From Colius striatus (lineage: Eukaryota; Chordata; Aves; Coliiformes; Coliidae), in assembly GCF_028858725.1 (NCBI RefSeq), contig NC_084773.1:8050350-8114349 (forward strand): DNA of 64,000 bases, in the 5' to 3' direction. Below the pieces are notes generated by a model, which worked only from the letters and a program-made list of their open reading frames with translations, did not search any database and had not been told where the DNA came from. This document shows positions 1-9,629 of this stretch, piece by piece; the stretch's first letter is position 1, and the number at the start of each line of letters is the position of its first letter. A program made the translations under genes and the position numbers.

Positions 1-20
1 TTGTGACAAGCCAGGTACAA

Positions 21-26
21 TTTAAT
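21..26 (-). terminator. Putative variant poly(A) signal ATTAAA
   Basis: ATTAAA is the commonest variant of AATAAA and lies about 85 nt downstream of the SECIS core. There is no canonical AATAAA in exon 5 within the window. The true cleavage site may lie outside the window, so this is a candidate only. Confidence 0.4.
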
Positions 27-94
27 TATTACTTTGTAAATACAGTCAAGTTTTCAGAAACTATACAAAGACTTCTGACAGTAAACATGTATTT

Positions 95-170
95 AACAAA
101 ACTGTGGTTCAGTTACACTGGATCCTTGAAGGAGTTCCCAGTTCAACTTCATTAATCTGCTTATATCACA
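95..170 (-). promoter_or_regulatory. SELENOK: SECIS element in the SELENOK 3' UTR
   Basis: Read on the minus strand, the quartet ATGA (152-149) is followed after 12 nt by an unpaired AA (136-135). The returning strand ends in CTGA (112-109). The intervening helix pairs AGTTGAACTGG with CCAGTGTAACT, 10 of 11 positions pairing with one G-U. The apical part can form a short extra stem (TCC/GGA), as in form 2 elements. Flanking CTGTG and CACAG can pair below the core. In eukaryotes this structure recruits SECISBP2 and directs Sec insertion at the UGA. The outer limits are approximate. Confidence 0.88.
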
Positions 171-291
171 GAACAGTTTCCAGTTAGACATACACATCCA
201 CAATGTTCAAACTCCTTTGGTCCACCACTAAGCTCTTCTTTCCTTTCATCTTGTGAACGTGTATGCTTTTGCCTGCCTCTTCAGCAGGCAT

Positions 292-3200
292 TTATCTAAA
301 AAACAAAACAGTTACAGTACATTTATTGACAACAAGGCCTTTCTTTGTGACATAAAATTATGTAAGTAACAATTAAAAATACAACTGTTCTTAATTTAGC
401 TAAATGAGACATGCTGAAGGCTTACAAATTTCTATCCTAGAGCAGATTACACGTTACATTAAAACCTTCACCACAGCCTCTAGTGGCCTCATGTCCAGTG
501 AAAAAAAACAACAAAAACCAAACCATCCAAATGAAAAAAAAAAAAGCATGTGAAGAGGCATATCCTTTTGTTTCTCAAAAGAACTGAAATATTGGTTTAT
601 GTGCTTTTTGGAATACTAGATTTTTTTCTACAAGACTTGCAGGTATTAACCACCTGCCTGTGTGTCTTGTAATTTTTATTATAGTAACAATGAGGAATGA
701 GTCATGAAAAAGGATTGTTTACTTAAGTCTTAAAGTAAATTAAACCATACTATATATACATTCAATGTTATATGAAACTCCCACCAGACAAACTAATCAA
801 TAAAACAGAATTAAAGTTCAGGCAGATGAAAGAAATTTCAAGACCAAGGGGGTTTTAATCAATTTTTTCCCCCCTTTTTAAGCAATTTAGATTTTTTATG
901 CTATTCTAGAATTCAAGATTTGCACTGCTGTATCACTGTAACAGGACAAAAAGGATTTTTACTAGTAGTCCTTTACAAACTTAATTCTTCTGTTGAGAAG
1001 TATCTAAACAAAAACCTCTCATGTCAACTACTAGAAGTACAAAAAAGTTTCAGTTGCTACTGATCTGGATAGGGCTTTAAATTAGCAGCCAAAAATAGGG
1101 AAAGCTATAATATTTTTTTTAGCAGCAGTGCTAAATCTTTGCTACACTTTGCATATTCACTTCTATGCAATTAAAAGAAGCTCACCATTTCTGAGCAAAA
1201 ACCTTTTAACACCCCCCTGCCTCCCTTTTTAACTCCCTTTTACTGAAAGTAACCAGACACTTGATTTTCTTCCTGTTTTGGCCATTACCTTCCTCATCCA
1301 CCTCCAGCCATTGGTGGTGGACTAGGGCCTCCACCTCCATGATTTATTCGGCCCATCCTCCGGCGAGGCAGAGCTGGAGGCCTGCAAAGCAAGCAAGGAA
1401 AAATCTATTCAATTGGCATTTTGTTAAACTAGAAATACAACACCACTGTTTCTAAATTATAATAATTAGAAAGTTAGAACCTCTGGAAAAGTTATTTGGG
1501 TTTCATGTGAGAAGCTGTAAAAGAAAACCAACCCAACCACGCTTTCAGAACTATTGTCTTCTATTGTAATTCCTCCTGTCTCACAAGAGAAGGCTATAGC
1601 TATCCAAGTCCAACAAAAAAGTTGGGCAAACCATTAAGAAAGAAGAAATGCAGGAACTATACTGTTTACAGAAATGATATCCTGATAACAAAGTGATTTC
1701 CTTTATCTGATAAATGAAGTGACTGACATAAATCAAACACCAATTATAGGCAAGTCTTAACAGAAGAGGATTTTTAACAGCTTTTTCTATTTGGTAGGTG
1801 CAAAAAATAGTTTTGGGGGAGTTAGACTATACTGTTATTACAGCCATCTGTATTATCAATGTGTTATCAACAAGTTTCAGACAATATACTGCAAATAAAT
1901 GACAATTTAGTCAAGTTGTGTGACCTGATTCAATGCAAATCACAACTACAATCTGAATACAAGATGTCATTTTGCTAAGTAAAAAAACCCAAACAAACAG
2001 AAACTACTGTAAATACAAAACAAATACCCTCTTCCATCATTGTGTCTTGAATAGGAGGAAGCTGTGTAGCCTCTTCTTCTCAAATCTGGTTGAATAATGC
2101 TCTGGAAACTGAAAAATAAACCAGGAATTTGGTGAATTTGTTGCTTATTATAGTTGCTAAATTGTTGTATTGTAGACAAGAAATAGCCTGAAAAAAGTGA
2201 GTACTGTTATCTTCTCAGGATCACTGTTGTTTAATAAATCTTGGCAACTTTTCTCCTACATATGAAGAGAAAATTATATTCTTGAGCTTGAACTATAAAA
2301 TCTAGTTTTCTGGTAAATATGCAGTGAATATGGAAGAAATGCTAAAACTGTAGCTGTAATAATGTTACCTGTAACTGAAATAATGGACTGTTGCATACAG
2401 CATAAGAAATTTTTGTTTCTTACCTTCATCTGGGGCCACAAATTTGTGATCACTGCAGTGTGATTATTTTTACATAGCCAGAATCTGTTGTCACCAGCAG
2501 AAGTTCTCCAGACAATATAATAATTATTTGATCAGCTATCAAAACCTATCTGTTTATACAAGCATATGCTTTTTCTTTTTTTGTATTATTAAAATGGAAA
2601 ATGTAATGAAAGTCATTTGAACTGCCAGTAAGTGAGCATCACTTTTCATACACTTTTTTTTTTCTTTTTAAAAATGCACTACAGGGCTTAATAGCCACAG
2701 CCACACAGTCACAATAAAGTATTCAGGTATGTTTTTGGGACAGTAGTCATGGAATGTGAAAAAGTAAATATAAGAATTTCATTATGTATTACTGATATTT
2801 TATTGTGTGTTACTCAGTAGCTTCTACCTATGGCAAGTCTAAATTAAAGCTCATCCAAAGAATTAAATTCTACTCACAACAGGACCACGAAATCTGCTAT
2901 TGACCAGAAGAAATCTGTTATAGATGACAAACGCCAAGGAGCCCGACTCTGGTTATCCAAAACTTGCCCTGTAATGTACCAAGATACAAAACATCCAGTG
3001 ATGTTCAATGCATGACACTGTGTCGAACATTACACAAAAATATGTCTGCGGAGTCTAGAATTTGCAACCGGGATGGAGAAACGACACTTCGTGGGCAACG
3101 TTAGCAAATTTCATTCCCCACAGGGCACTGTCCAAGAGCTATAAATAATCGGGTCACCACCAGCAAACTGACAGTGGGTCCCTGTGCGCGGTTAAGCTCC

Positions 3201-3557
3201 TGCTCTGTTAACGCACGCATGTAGAACACACTTGGACCGTCTCAAGTCCTTAAATACTGTTTCGAAGCACGTAAAGCTCTAATCCAGGCCGCAGAGCTGA
3301 GCCTGGATGTGGGGTTGATTCGGCAGCAGCAGCGGCGGCGGCGGGCGAGACGCGCTGCTTACTCAGGGCAACCTCCCGGGCAGCCAGGCTCTCGCGGCCA
3401 GAGGCGGTGCGCGGACGCAGTGCTCTCCCAGCTCAGGCGCCGATGCCCCGCAACCATCCCCCGCTCCAGCCTTTCCCCCGCCGCCCCGCTTGGCGGCTGA
3501 CCCGCGCCGCCGGCCCGCCGAGGGGAAAAGGCGCTCACCATTAGAGATGTACACCAT
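292..3557 (-). CDS. SELENOK: Selenoprotein K, five coding exons, complete CDS
   Basis: Small single-pass membrane protein of the endoplasmic reticulum. The family is known to act in ER-associated degradation with Derlins, SELENOS and VCP, and as a cofactor of the palmitoyltransferase ZDHHC6. Joining 3557-3539, 2968-2878, 2108-2028, 1381-1289 and 295-292 gives 288 nt: 95 residues plus TAA. The protein begins MVYISNGQVL. Residues about 22-42 are a hydrophobic helix (ITDFFWSIADFVVLFF), followed by a basic, Arg/Gly/Pro-rich cytosolic tail (DLRRRGYTASSYS, RRRMGRINHGGGG) and a proline cluster (PSPPPM) of the SH3-binding type. It ends GGG-Sec-GR. Human SELENOK is 94 residues with Sec at 92, so length and layout fit. 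All four introns are GT-AG (2969-3538, 2109-2877, 1382-2027, 296-1288). The start sits in a near-ideal Kozak context (GCAGCCATGG). An automatic gene caller would treat the UGA at 1296-1294 as a stop. Confidence 0.97.
296..1288 (-). other. SELENOK intron 4
   Basis: GT-AG intron. The plus-strand open frame across 1261-1455 is the antisense shadow of exon 4 and its flanks. It contains A-rich low-complexity sequence (about 500-545) and a CTCF-like near match on the minus strand at 477-489. No other feature was recognised. Confidence 0.8.
1289..1381 (-). CDS. SELENOK: SELENOK coding exon 4 with the Sec codon (93 nt)
   Basis: Preceded by acceptor TTTGCAG and followed by donor GTAATG. Encodes GPPALPRRRMGRINHGGGG, then PSPPPMAGGG-Sec-G and two bases of the final Arg. 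This is the disordered, basic, Gly/Pro-rich tail of the family and carries the selenocysteine. Confidence 0.96.
1294..1296 (-). other. SELENOK: In-frame UGA selenocysteine codon
   Basis: The TGA lies in frame in the context GGT GGA TGA GGA AG. It is followed by Gly, Arg and a true stop, TAA, after splicing to exon 5. Family members carry Sec three residues from the C terminus, as here. The SECIS element at about 95-170 lies downstream in the same transcript. Confidence 0.94.
2028..2108 (-). CDS. SELENOK: SELENOK coding exon 3 (81 nt)
   Basis: Preceded by acceptor TTTTTCAG and followed by donor GTATTT. Encodes the end of the membrane helix (FFQSII) and the start of the cytosolic tail (QPDLRRRGYTASSYSRHNDGR). 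A longer minus-strand open frame here runs into intron on both sides. Only this 81-nt part is exon. Confidence 0.96.
2878..2968 (-). CDS. SELENOK: SELENOK coding exon 2 (91 nt)
   Basis: Preceded by acceptor ATTACAG and followed by donor GTGAGT. Encodes residues 7-36 plus two bases of Phe37, including the N-terminal linker QVLDNQSRAPWRL and most of the transmembrane helix. The frame continues exactly from exon 1 (phase 1) into exon 3 (phase 2). Confidence 0.96.
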
Positions 3558-3830
3558 GGCTGCGGCCCGCGGCGCTGACCTGTCACCCGCGCTGCGGCCG
3601 CCGCGCCTGCGCGCGCAGCCCGCGCACGCCCAGAAAGCGCTGCTGAAGGCGGCGCCCTGTGCGCTGCTGGCTGCTGCCTTCCGGCTGACGGGGAGCCAGG
3701 AGACTCGGCGGTGGCGGCGCGGGGCGGGGCCAGCCCGGCACGGCCAGCCCGGCACGGCTGTGGCGTCCCTGGACGGTTTCCTGGGTGCCTGGGCGCTGGA
3801 ATTGTAGCGGCATGCAAACCCATGCTAGCG
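3290..3830 (-). promoter_or_regulatory. CpG-island promoter of SELENOK
   Basis: This is the only strongly GC- and CpG-rich block in the window. It covers SELENOK exon 1 and about 270 bp upstream. It contains a perfect GC box GGGGCGGGGC (3721-3730), a CCGCCCCGC (3481-3489) and a palindrome TGCGCGCGCA (3608-3617) that resembles an NRF1 site about 50 bp upstream of the ATG. No TATA box is apparent, as usual for a housekeeping promoter. The open frames of 100-154 codons on both strands here result from high GC (few stops) and are not genes. Confidence 0.85.
3539..3557 (-). CDS. SELENOK: SELENOK coding exon 1 (19 nt)
   Basis: Encodes MVYISN plus the first base of Gly7. The exon is followed by the donor GTGAGC. 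The start codon is preceded by GCAGCC and followed by G, a strong initiation context. The exon lies inside the CpG island. The 5' untranslated part extends to higher coordinates, but its end cannot be seen. Confidence 0.96.
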
Positions 3831-6248
3831 AGTGTTCCTCCTTAGCAGCCCTGGTCCGCCTGAGACGGGCTGTGTTCAGGTGGGGTGTCACCTCTCTCAG
3901 AGAGGGGGGCTTTGGTTCACTCCTAATATATTTTGATTTTAGTAGTTTCGCTACTGTCTAACGCTGTGTTGGAGATTCTATGCTATGCTTGGCAGGTGGT
4001 TGGTTTCACGACCCGCGACAGTAGCTGCCATTAGTAGTATGCCAGCAGAACTTTCCCGAAAACTAAAGTGTTGGTGGTAGTCTTCTGAAGTTGATTTCTT
4101 TGGGATCTTATGTAAAAGTTATCACCGCCTCTAGTTGTTGAGAAGAGCCTTGTCCATCCCTGTGGTTTTCTCTAGTGGAATATTGAAAGTATAATGTTAG
4201 AAACATGGCCACACACAGCTCTTTTTAAAAAACTTTTTTCCCAAGGGACCTTTTTGTACCTTTTGTATGCTGAGTATGTAGCTGTGTATGTCCTCATTGT
4301 GTTAGTGAGAATGTTGGGCCAAAGTCGAGCATTTGTTTTAATTTATTTTATTTTTATAAGAACTTTGCTATGCAAATAGTGGCTAGCATGTCTTCCCATG
4401 GAGAATCCATGCACATAAATTGGAAGTAACTATATAGCTATGTAGGCAAATTTAATATAATGCCTTAAAAAAAACAACAAAAAACCAAAAAAACAACCCA
4501 AAAGTGGTAGAGAAGGGAAGTGTAATTCTACTGGGAAAAAAGCAGTAAGAAAACTGACTATAAAAACATTTAAATTCTGTCTTTGCAAGACTCATTCCTA
4601 ATAATAACAAGGTGAAATCTTTTGCTAAACCTTTTAACAACAGAGTGTTGTCTGAGGTTGAAATTGTAATACATCTCTGACATTGTAGTTGTGCCCTAGG
4701 AAAGAATTTGTTTGCAACTGACATGTGTTTATAAATGTTCAATGTTCTAGAAGTAAACTCTTGCAAACAACTGAAAACAGTTGTGAAAGAAAAGCAACAA
4801 TGTATACTAATGATAAATATTTATTTTGTATAAAAGCCAGGTAATCTACCATTCAGAAATGGAGGAATACAAAAGTGTTTAGAAAATGATTGCTGTACAG
4901 TGCATAATAGGCATAAATGCAGGCAGTATGTTGAAATTTTTCAGGGACAACATCCATCCCTTTTATTAATTAGCTGTGTTTATGGTGATAATTTTCAAAT
5001 AATAGTCAACAGATTCAGTCATTAAGTAACTTGACCATTGTTAGTAGATTCTCGGTCAAGTTAGATACATGGAAAAAGAATCTAGAAGAAAGATGTATTG
5101 GTGTACTTTTTAATTTTTAGAATACACAGTAGATCTGATATCATGTATTAAGCAACATTGTTACATAAATACTAAGTTTTTATGGAAAGTGAAAATATTA
5201 CTTTAAAAATAATATGAAAATATCAGTACTCCGGGAAAGTAGATGACAAATGTGTACCTTTGTATTAGTATGCTAACATGTGAAAACGATAGTCTTGTTT
5301 TTAGATGTTTTTTGTAACTATACCTTGTTTTCTTTTCACTAGGCTTTGAGACAAAACAGCTAATTATTTTATGGTTAAAAAGCTATTATATGACATTTAC
5401 CAAGGAGAAAACAAAAAGAAGGAGAATGACAGTGGGAAGATAATGGTGATAAGCAGAGACAAAGGAGGTATTGCGAACTTTGTCATGTATTGAAAATACA
5501 CACAAACTGACTCCTCCTAGTGTTAAAACAAATATCACAGTCCAAACTTTTCATAGTGCTTTAGATGGAAACCTAATAGTCAAACTGAATATGAGCAGAT
5601 AATTATTCCACCTGAAGTCATGCTGTGTATGCAGTTAATGTCTTGCATGAGTTAACATAGCAGGAGTTCGAGCAATTCAACAGCAGTATGTTCAAGTGCC
5701 TACCTCAAGATCCCAAATTCAGACACAAAACTCCAAACATACATTTAACAGTTTGCAAACAAATTATGCTGGAGAAATGCCAAAGGATTATCTTGTACTT
5801 TTACATCTCTTTAGGTAACAGCATATTCTTACAGAAAGCCGTAACTGTCTGTAAATGTTACATTGTATATATGCTTCTCAATGTTATGTTGCATGCATAT
5901 AGTAATAAAGACTTAATCCCTCTGTAGAATGAAATCGTTGCTCTTCAATTTGAAGTTGCATGAGAGTCTAGAAAGAATCTCCACGCTCCCCCTACATAGG
6001 TTGAATAGTGTGTTAAATTTTCCGTACAGGCAGAAAAAAAGCATGTTCAGTAATCGATGAAAAGCACCACAGTGAAGAAATACTCTCGTTTCCTGCGTGG
6101 TTATTGAGTAGTGGCAATACTATAAATATCCATCAGGTGGCAGGCTAAGCGTGTAGTAATGCTCTGCTTCCTTTAATTACATTGTAAACTTTCTTTCACG
6201 TTGGTCACAACGTCTTTGGTTTTTTGGGTGGTTGTTTTTTGGGGAAGG
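3831..6248. other. Upstream flank of SELENOK, no gene recognised
   Basis: Composition drops quickly from CpG island to AT-rich sequence. A short perfect inverted repeat CCTCTCT-C-AGAGAGG lies at 3891-3905. An A-rich, C-punctuated tract lies at 4464-4497. Open frames here are short and show no protein-like pattern or convincing splice sites. Confidence 0.6.
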
Positions 6249-6665
6249 GTCTGGAGAAATCTGATGAGAAGCAGCTGAGAGACCTGATGTGGTTTATCTT
6301 GGAGAGGAAGAGGCTGAGGGGAGACATAATCATTCTACAACTACCTAAAAGGAGGTTGTAGTGAGGTGAGATCAGTCTCTTCTCCCAAGTAATAAATGAT
6401 AGGATGAGAGGAAATGGCTTCAAGTTGTGCCAGGAGAGGTTCAAATTGGAGATTAGGAAGAATTTCTTCACTGAGAGAGTTGTTAGACACTGGCACAGGC
6501 TGTCTGGGGAGGTGGTGGAGTCCTGATCCCTGGATGTATTTAAAAGCCAAGTAGCTGAGGTGCTGAGGGATATGAGTTAGTGGTGGGCTTGGCAGGGTGA
6601 GGGTAGTGGTTGGACTTGATGATCTTAAAGGTCTTTTCCTGTTGAAATGATTACATGTTTCTATG
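6249..6665 (+). mobile_element. CR1 LINE, truncated 3' end
   Basis: About 415 bp follow the CR1 3' region from memory: 'agaggctgaggggagaca', then 'caactacctaaaaggaggtt', 'gagaggaaatggcttcaagt', 'aagaatttcttcactgagag', 'ggcacaggctgtctggggag', ending 'ggttggacttgatgatctta' and 'aggtcttttcctgttgaaat'. The 5' part is missing, as is typical of CR1, and many substitutions suggest an old insertion. The direction of the element is plus. Small frames on the opposite strand here are artefacts of the repeat. Confidence 0.93.
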
Positions 6666-8689
6666 CTTGTATTTATTTTTTGTGTTTGAGACAACGACAA
6701 CACAAAATAAGTAATGGAATCCTGTGGCCTCACTGATGCTCAGGTGAGCCTTGTGTGGGCAGTGCCTCATGAGGTAGCTGGGGCAGTTGTGTGAAGCCAT
6801 AACTGGAAAGGTTTTTAGGAGTGAGTTTTGGGAACGTCTGTGCTGAGGATACATGTTTATGAAAAAAGAGAAATGTGGATCACTCAGTATTTTTCAAGTT
6901 CTTATTTTCTCATTTGTATGCATGGGTTTTTTTAAGAGAGCTGGCTGCTGTCTGTTGTGCTCCTACCTTTGGTTGTTTTTATCAGAAAGTTTGTCCCACA
7001 GCCTTATCCAATTTTACTGATGATTAGACTATCTCCAGCTGTAGTTCTTGGGAGACTTGCTGAATATTTATGGACTGAGATGTTTATACATGAGTTGTAT
7101 TTATTGGTTGATGTTAGTCCTTTTAATATAATTGTGAATAGCATTACTAAAAACTAACTCACCTAATTGTTTATTACTCTGTGACCCTTATAGCTCGCTA
7201 CCAACTTGAGATACTTTGTGGTTTTATGTATTCAACTGAAATGGCACTTGTGCTGAAAATATATGCAGCCAGGATGTAGACAGTGCTGTTTTCTGCTGGA
7301 TATGCATGAGTTGCATCTGCATTTATGATTGGGTGAGCAAGAATGTTTCTTGATGCTTATTTACTTTAGTATACGTTTGGAGTTTTGTATCTGCATTTGG
7401 AGTCTTGAGGTGGACACTTGAACATACTACTCTTGAGCTAAAAGTGACTTCCCTCCTGATGAACCAAGGCTGCAGTTGCACAGCAGCTGGAGCCCTCCTG
7501 CAGCATGAGCCCAGGGTTATTAGCTCTCAGTTCATATGCTGTGCACTCTGAGGACTGTCAGCTGGCTTGAACTTTGCAGATGGGAAAGATGTAATATGGA
7601 TATACAGTCCTGGAATCATACCAGATTTCATCAAATGAAACTTTGTTTTTTCCCTTTTTTTTGCAGTGTAACAGCCAGAAATGTAGACTTGTCAATGGAA
7701 ATGATATATTACAAGATTAACATAAATTTTGAGAATGGCCATTACTGCATTAGAAAGGGCAATGCAAGTAAAGTGATGGATTAAACAAGGCTCTAAGTGT
7801 TCCTAGAGATATCTCTGATACTTGATCTACAGCTTTAGCTGTTGAAATTTCTTTTAACTGTTTCAGACTTAATAGCCAAGATAAAAATAGCAGTTAAGGT
7901 ACTTGTGAGGAGGAAGTGGATGAAGTGAATTCTATAACCTATTAGGTGACTAAAATAGTGATAATTGCTACATTGTTCTGAAGCACTCTTATGGTTGTTT
8001 AGGAGTATTAATATATCTTTATGTCTTGAAAAGTTAGTACTTTAATGGAATATGTTAATGCAATTGAAAAACCTTTAAATGGGTGCAAGCAGTGTACATA
8101 TTTAAAAAGCATGTAATTATGAATTGTTGGAGGGTGTTTGGGAAGATGTATATGCTTTGAAGCCTGGAATAAATGCTGACAGGATTCTGTAGAGATTTTA
8201 AAAGCACTTTGCATTGAGGTTGCAGCGTTCTTACTTTATTCTTATTGCTTCTGATGTTGATATTTCTCTGTATGCAACACCACTGTTCTTGGCTTTACTA
8301 AATGTAAAAGGGAAGCCAAAAGTCATACCAAAACATTCATTGCAAAACTAGATTTTCTGCACTGAAAGATTTAAACCTCTATTTAAAACAATGGTCTTCT
8401 GGTAGGAAAAATCCCCTAGAAGCTGTCGAAGTAATCTGGGACAACACACTGCTAGAAGAAGTCCACATTTTGCAGGAGATTATTAGGACATACTGTACAA
8501 TGTCTTCTCATGGCTTGCAAAACCAGTTTTGAGTTACCATATGAAATCAATATAGGCACATATGGCACTTTTTGTAGTTAATCAAAGAATTGTTATGTGA
8601 TATCTGATTGGGGAACATATACTTCATCCCTGTTTAACTTTTATGTGAATATCATATTTGCTTCTGTCATTATCACATGATAGTTGATA
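6666..8689. other. Intergenic, no gene recognised
   Basis: AT-rich unique sequence. A pyrimidine-rich acceptor-like site (TTTTTTTTGCAG, about 7655-7667) is followed by an open frame that ends at 7784. No donor or recognisable protein pattern supports an exon. Confidence 0.5.
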
Positions 8690-8783
8690 AATAATGGTAG
8701 TTGAAATACATAAAAACGTAAATAGCTTAAGCAGTGCAAAGTTTTACTTATGCCTTGCTAACAAAAACATGTTGTGTCAATGA
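8690..8783 (+). repeat. 94-bp duplicated segment, copy 1
   Basis: Matches 9536-9629 with no gaps and 12 mismatches in 94 positions by hand alignment (about 87% identity). Shared blocks include 'gttgaaatacataaaaac' and 'taacaaaaacatgtt'. The flanks do not match. The two copies lie 846 bp apart in the same orientation. Confidence 0.85.
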
Positions 8784-9535
8784 CCTCAGAGACTCTAAAT
8801 AATCTGTTTTTAAAATACAGCTGAAATTCTTTATTATGGTATTTATTTCATTTTGTGTTTTCTTTTCTGATTTAAGATAGTGTTATACTTTGTAATCTAG
8901 AACATAAAATACACTGTCTCAGTGCTATCAGAAGCAGAGCTAGCCCTCACTAAGACAATTGTATCTGAACTTATTTAATATTTTTGTCACCTCCATCAGA
9001 CTGGGTGACAAAACCATGCTTTTAGTTCTCTATATTTGTATTACCATGATGTCAAAACTTCTTCCTTTCCTGCCTGGCTTAAATAGGTAGTTTTTAAGCT
9101 TGGAAGGAACAAATTCAGGGTGTTGAGAAGAATCCTCAGTAACTTATTTATGTTGACAATTAATTGCAATTGAATTGTCAGGTATTTCATGTTCAAGGAA
9201 GAAAAAAAAAACAACTGGCCTGTGAAGAACTGATAGGTACTAATTTCATTCATCAGTAACTATGGTAAAATTTAAGTTTGTTGAGCAATCTGGGCAGCAT
9301 GAAGCAGAGCTTTGCTGGCAGAGGGAAAGAGTGCAAGTCAGAAAAAGCAATGAGATGATAAAATTTCATGTTAAATTCTTCCTCAGAGTAGTACATTGAG
9401 TACTAATTATTGCATCACAAAAAAAAGAGACACATTATAGTAATACAGAGGACAGTAAGAAAAGTTGATTTCTTTTATAAGCAAAGTCAGGCATAAAACC
9501 AGATAGGTAGTAATACCTACGTATCTGAGAAGACA

Positions 9536-9629
9536 GATAATGATGGTTGAAATACATAAAAACATAAATGGATTAAGGAGTGCAAAATTTTACATTTGCC
9601 TTGGTAACAAAAACATGTTATGTCAATGA
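9536..9629 (+). repeat. 94-bp duplicated segment, copy 2
   Basis: Partner of 8690-8783. Similarity begins and ends abruptly, without a poly(A) tail, terminal inverted repeat or visible target-site duplication. This could be a local duplication or two copies of an unrecognised dispersed repeat. Confidence 0.85.

Larger units (their letters stand above)
1..295 (-). other. SELENOK: SELENOK exon 5: last 4 coding bases and 3' UTR
   Basis: Begins after acceptor TGTTTTTTAG. The first base, A, completes AGA (Arg95), followed by TAA at 294-292. The rest is 3' untranslated sequence. No AATAAA is present, but the common variant ATTAAA lies at 26-21 (minus strand). The cleavage site is therefore expected close to or just beyond the left edge of the window. 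Confidence 0.9.

Noticed and set aside
477-489. CTCF-like site (CCACTAGAGGC on the minus strand) in SELENOK intron 4
   Set aside because: One position short of the GGGC core, and no other support.
1261-1455. 64-codon plus-strand frame
   Set aside because: Antisense shadow of SELENOK exon 4 and its flanks.
1967-2179. 70-codon minus-strand frame
   Set aside because: Only its middle (2108-2028) is SELENOK exon 3. The ends are intron read through splice sites.
3359-3823. Long open frames on both strands (up to 154 codons) in the CpG island
   Set aside because: High GC removes stop codons in all frames. The products are Ala/Arg/Pro-rich with no pattern, and they overlap the SELENOK promoter and exon 1.
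5660-5680. tRNA T-loop-like string GTTCGAGCAATTC
   Set aside because: No A box, acceptor stem or cloverleaf could be drawn around it.
6205-6854. Overlapping minus-strand frames of 67-130 codons
   Set aside because: They lie mostly antisense to a CR1 copy and result from repeat composition.
7656-7784. Possible plus-strand exon after TTTTTTTTGCAG
   Set aside because: The acceptor is good, but the frame of about 40 codons ends in a stop with no donor, and such frames are frequent by chance.
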